Shown here: positions 63,890 through 64,000 of the stretch, one piece after another
How the letters are laid out: each line of letters starts with the position of its first letter
How positions within the stretch are numbered: position 1 is the stretch's first letter
Origin: Streptomyces altiplanensis
GTDB taxonomy: Bacteria > Actinomycetota > Actinomycetes > Streptomycetales > Streptomycetaceae
Reading direction: 5' to 3'
NCBI GenBank assembly: GCA_003719395.1
Contig: RHMC01000016.1
Span: 1-64,000, forward strand
Length of the DNA: 64,000 nt
The notes under the pieces: generated by a model
Seen by the model: the letters and a program-made list of their open reading frames with translations, nothing else
The model's database searches: none
What the model was told of the DNA's origin: nothing
Position numbers and translations under genes: made by a program

Positions 63890-64000
63890 AGGAACGGTCG
63901 CGCTCGAGTTCGGCCTCGGCCTCGGCGAGCGCGGCGAATTCCTCCTCGGGAGCCGCGGCGACCAGCCGGTGCCGACTGTAGAACGCGAAGTAGGCGAGAG
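63888..64000 (-). CDS. amino-acid/ethanolamine-type permease, C-terminal fragment (runs off right edge)
   Basis: The last 37 codons of a minus-strand gene: a membrane-helix end LAYFAFYSRHRLVAA followed by a charged tail PEEEFAALAEAEAELERDRS and a TGA at 63888. The pattern (YF-FYSRHRLV after the last helix) is that of the APC-superfamily ethanolamine/amino-acid permeases. With the gamma-glutamyl hydrolase it suggests a monoamine-utilisation locus continuing to the right. Confidence 0.65.
   Translation of the reverse strand, partial: LAYFAFYSRHRLVAAAPEEEFAALAEAEAELERDRS

Overview
The window is a very GC-rich, gene-dense stretch of a Streptomyces chromosome, or that of a very close actinobacterial relative. 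Supporting evidence: frequent GTG starts, TANNNT -10 boxes lying 6-8 nt before start codons (leaderless mRNAs), and several lineage-specific loci. These loci are mycothiol ligase mshC, the gyl glycerol operon, the Pup-proteasome locus (arc, dop, pup, prcB, prcA, pafA, pafB, pafC), tatA-tatC, and a DmdR/IdeR-type iron box. From memory, the gene order closely follows the S. coelicolor SCO1671-SCO1612 region in reverse. I found no phage, IS element, tRNA, rRNA or CRISPR array.

Layout. 1-5.7 kb: a broken RecD2-like helix-hairpin-helix protein, an aldo/keto reductase, an F420-type LLM oxidoreductase, a ferritin-like protein and CorA. 5.7-10.4 kb: histidine phosphatase, DUF3090, SCO1664-type kinase-like protein, mshC and a PAC2/ParJ protein. 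10.6-16.7 kb: a FadR-type repressor and the glycerol operon gylR-glpF-glpK-glpD on the minus strand. 16.7-25.5 kb: metH, a HAD phosphatase, two paralogous peptide-type binding lipoproteins without permeases, and an orphan response regulator. 25.5-29.8 kb: Fe-S RecB nuclease, site-2 protease, tRNA m1A methyltransferase TrmI, a broken secreted protein and a 3Fe-4S ferredoxin. 30-43.2 kb: the Pup-proteasome locus with a LacI regulator and MFS exporter between prcA and pafA, and two FKBP isomerases between pafA and pafB. 43.2-48.1 kb: small proteins, tatA, tatC and a HelY-like helicase. 48.3-54.9 kb: P450, photolyase, sigK-rskA, a siderophore-interacting protein and a 5'-3' exonuclease. 55-58.9 kb: glycine-betaine transporter (ATPase plus a permease fused to two binding domains). 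59-64 kb: XRE-cupin regulator, a metal-receptor-type binding protein, a TDT transporter with divergent LysR, a low-complexity protein, a gamma-glutamyl hydrolase, and the C-terminus of an amino-acid permease running off the right edge.

Sequence quality matters here. At least 18 otherwise well-conserved genes are interrupted by single-base (occasionally apparent two-base) indels, often in G/C runs, and the reading frame resumes with intact family motifs. I read these mostly as sequencing or assembly errors rather than gene decay, and each is flagged in its entry.

The best candidate for an undescribed system is the phosphatase / DUF3090 / kinase-like trio next to mshC. In it a predicted kinase-fold protein with intact catalytic-type residues and a predicted phosphatase flank a protein of unknown function. 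Regulatory signals worth testing are a SigK-like autoregulatory promoter, tandem GTCCGTACGGAC palindromes before sigK, an operator over the FadR promoter, paired GylR-like sites, and inverted repeats over the pup and prcB promoters.
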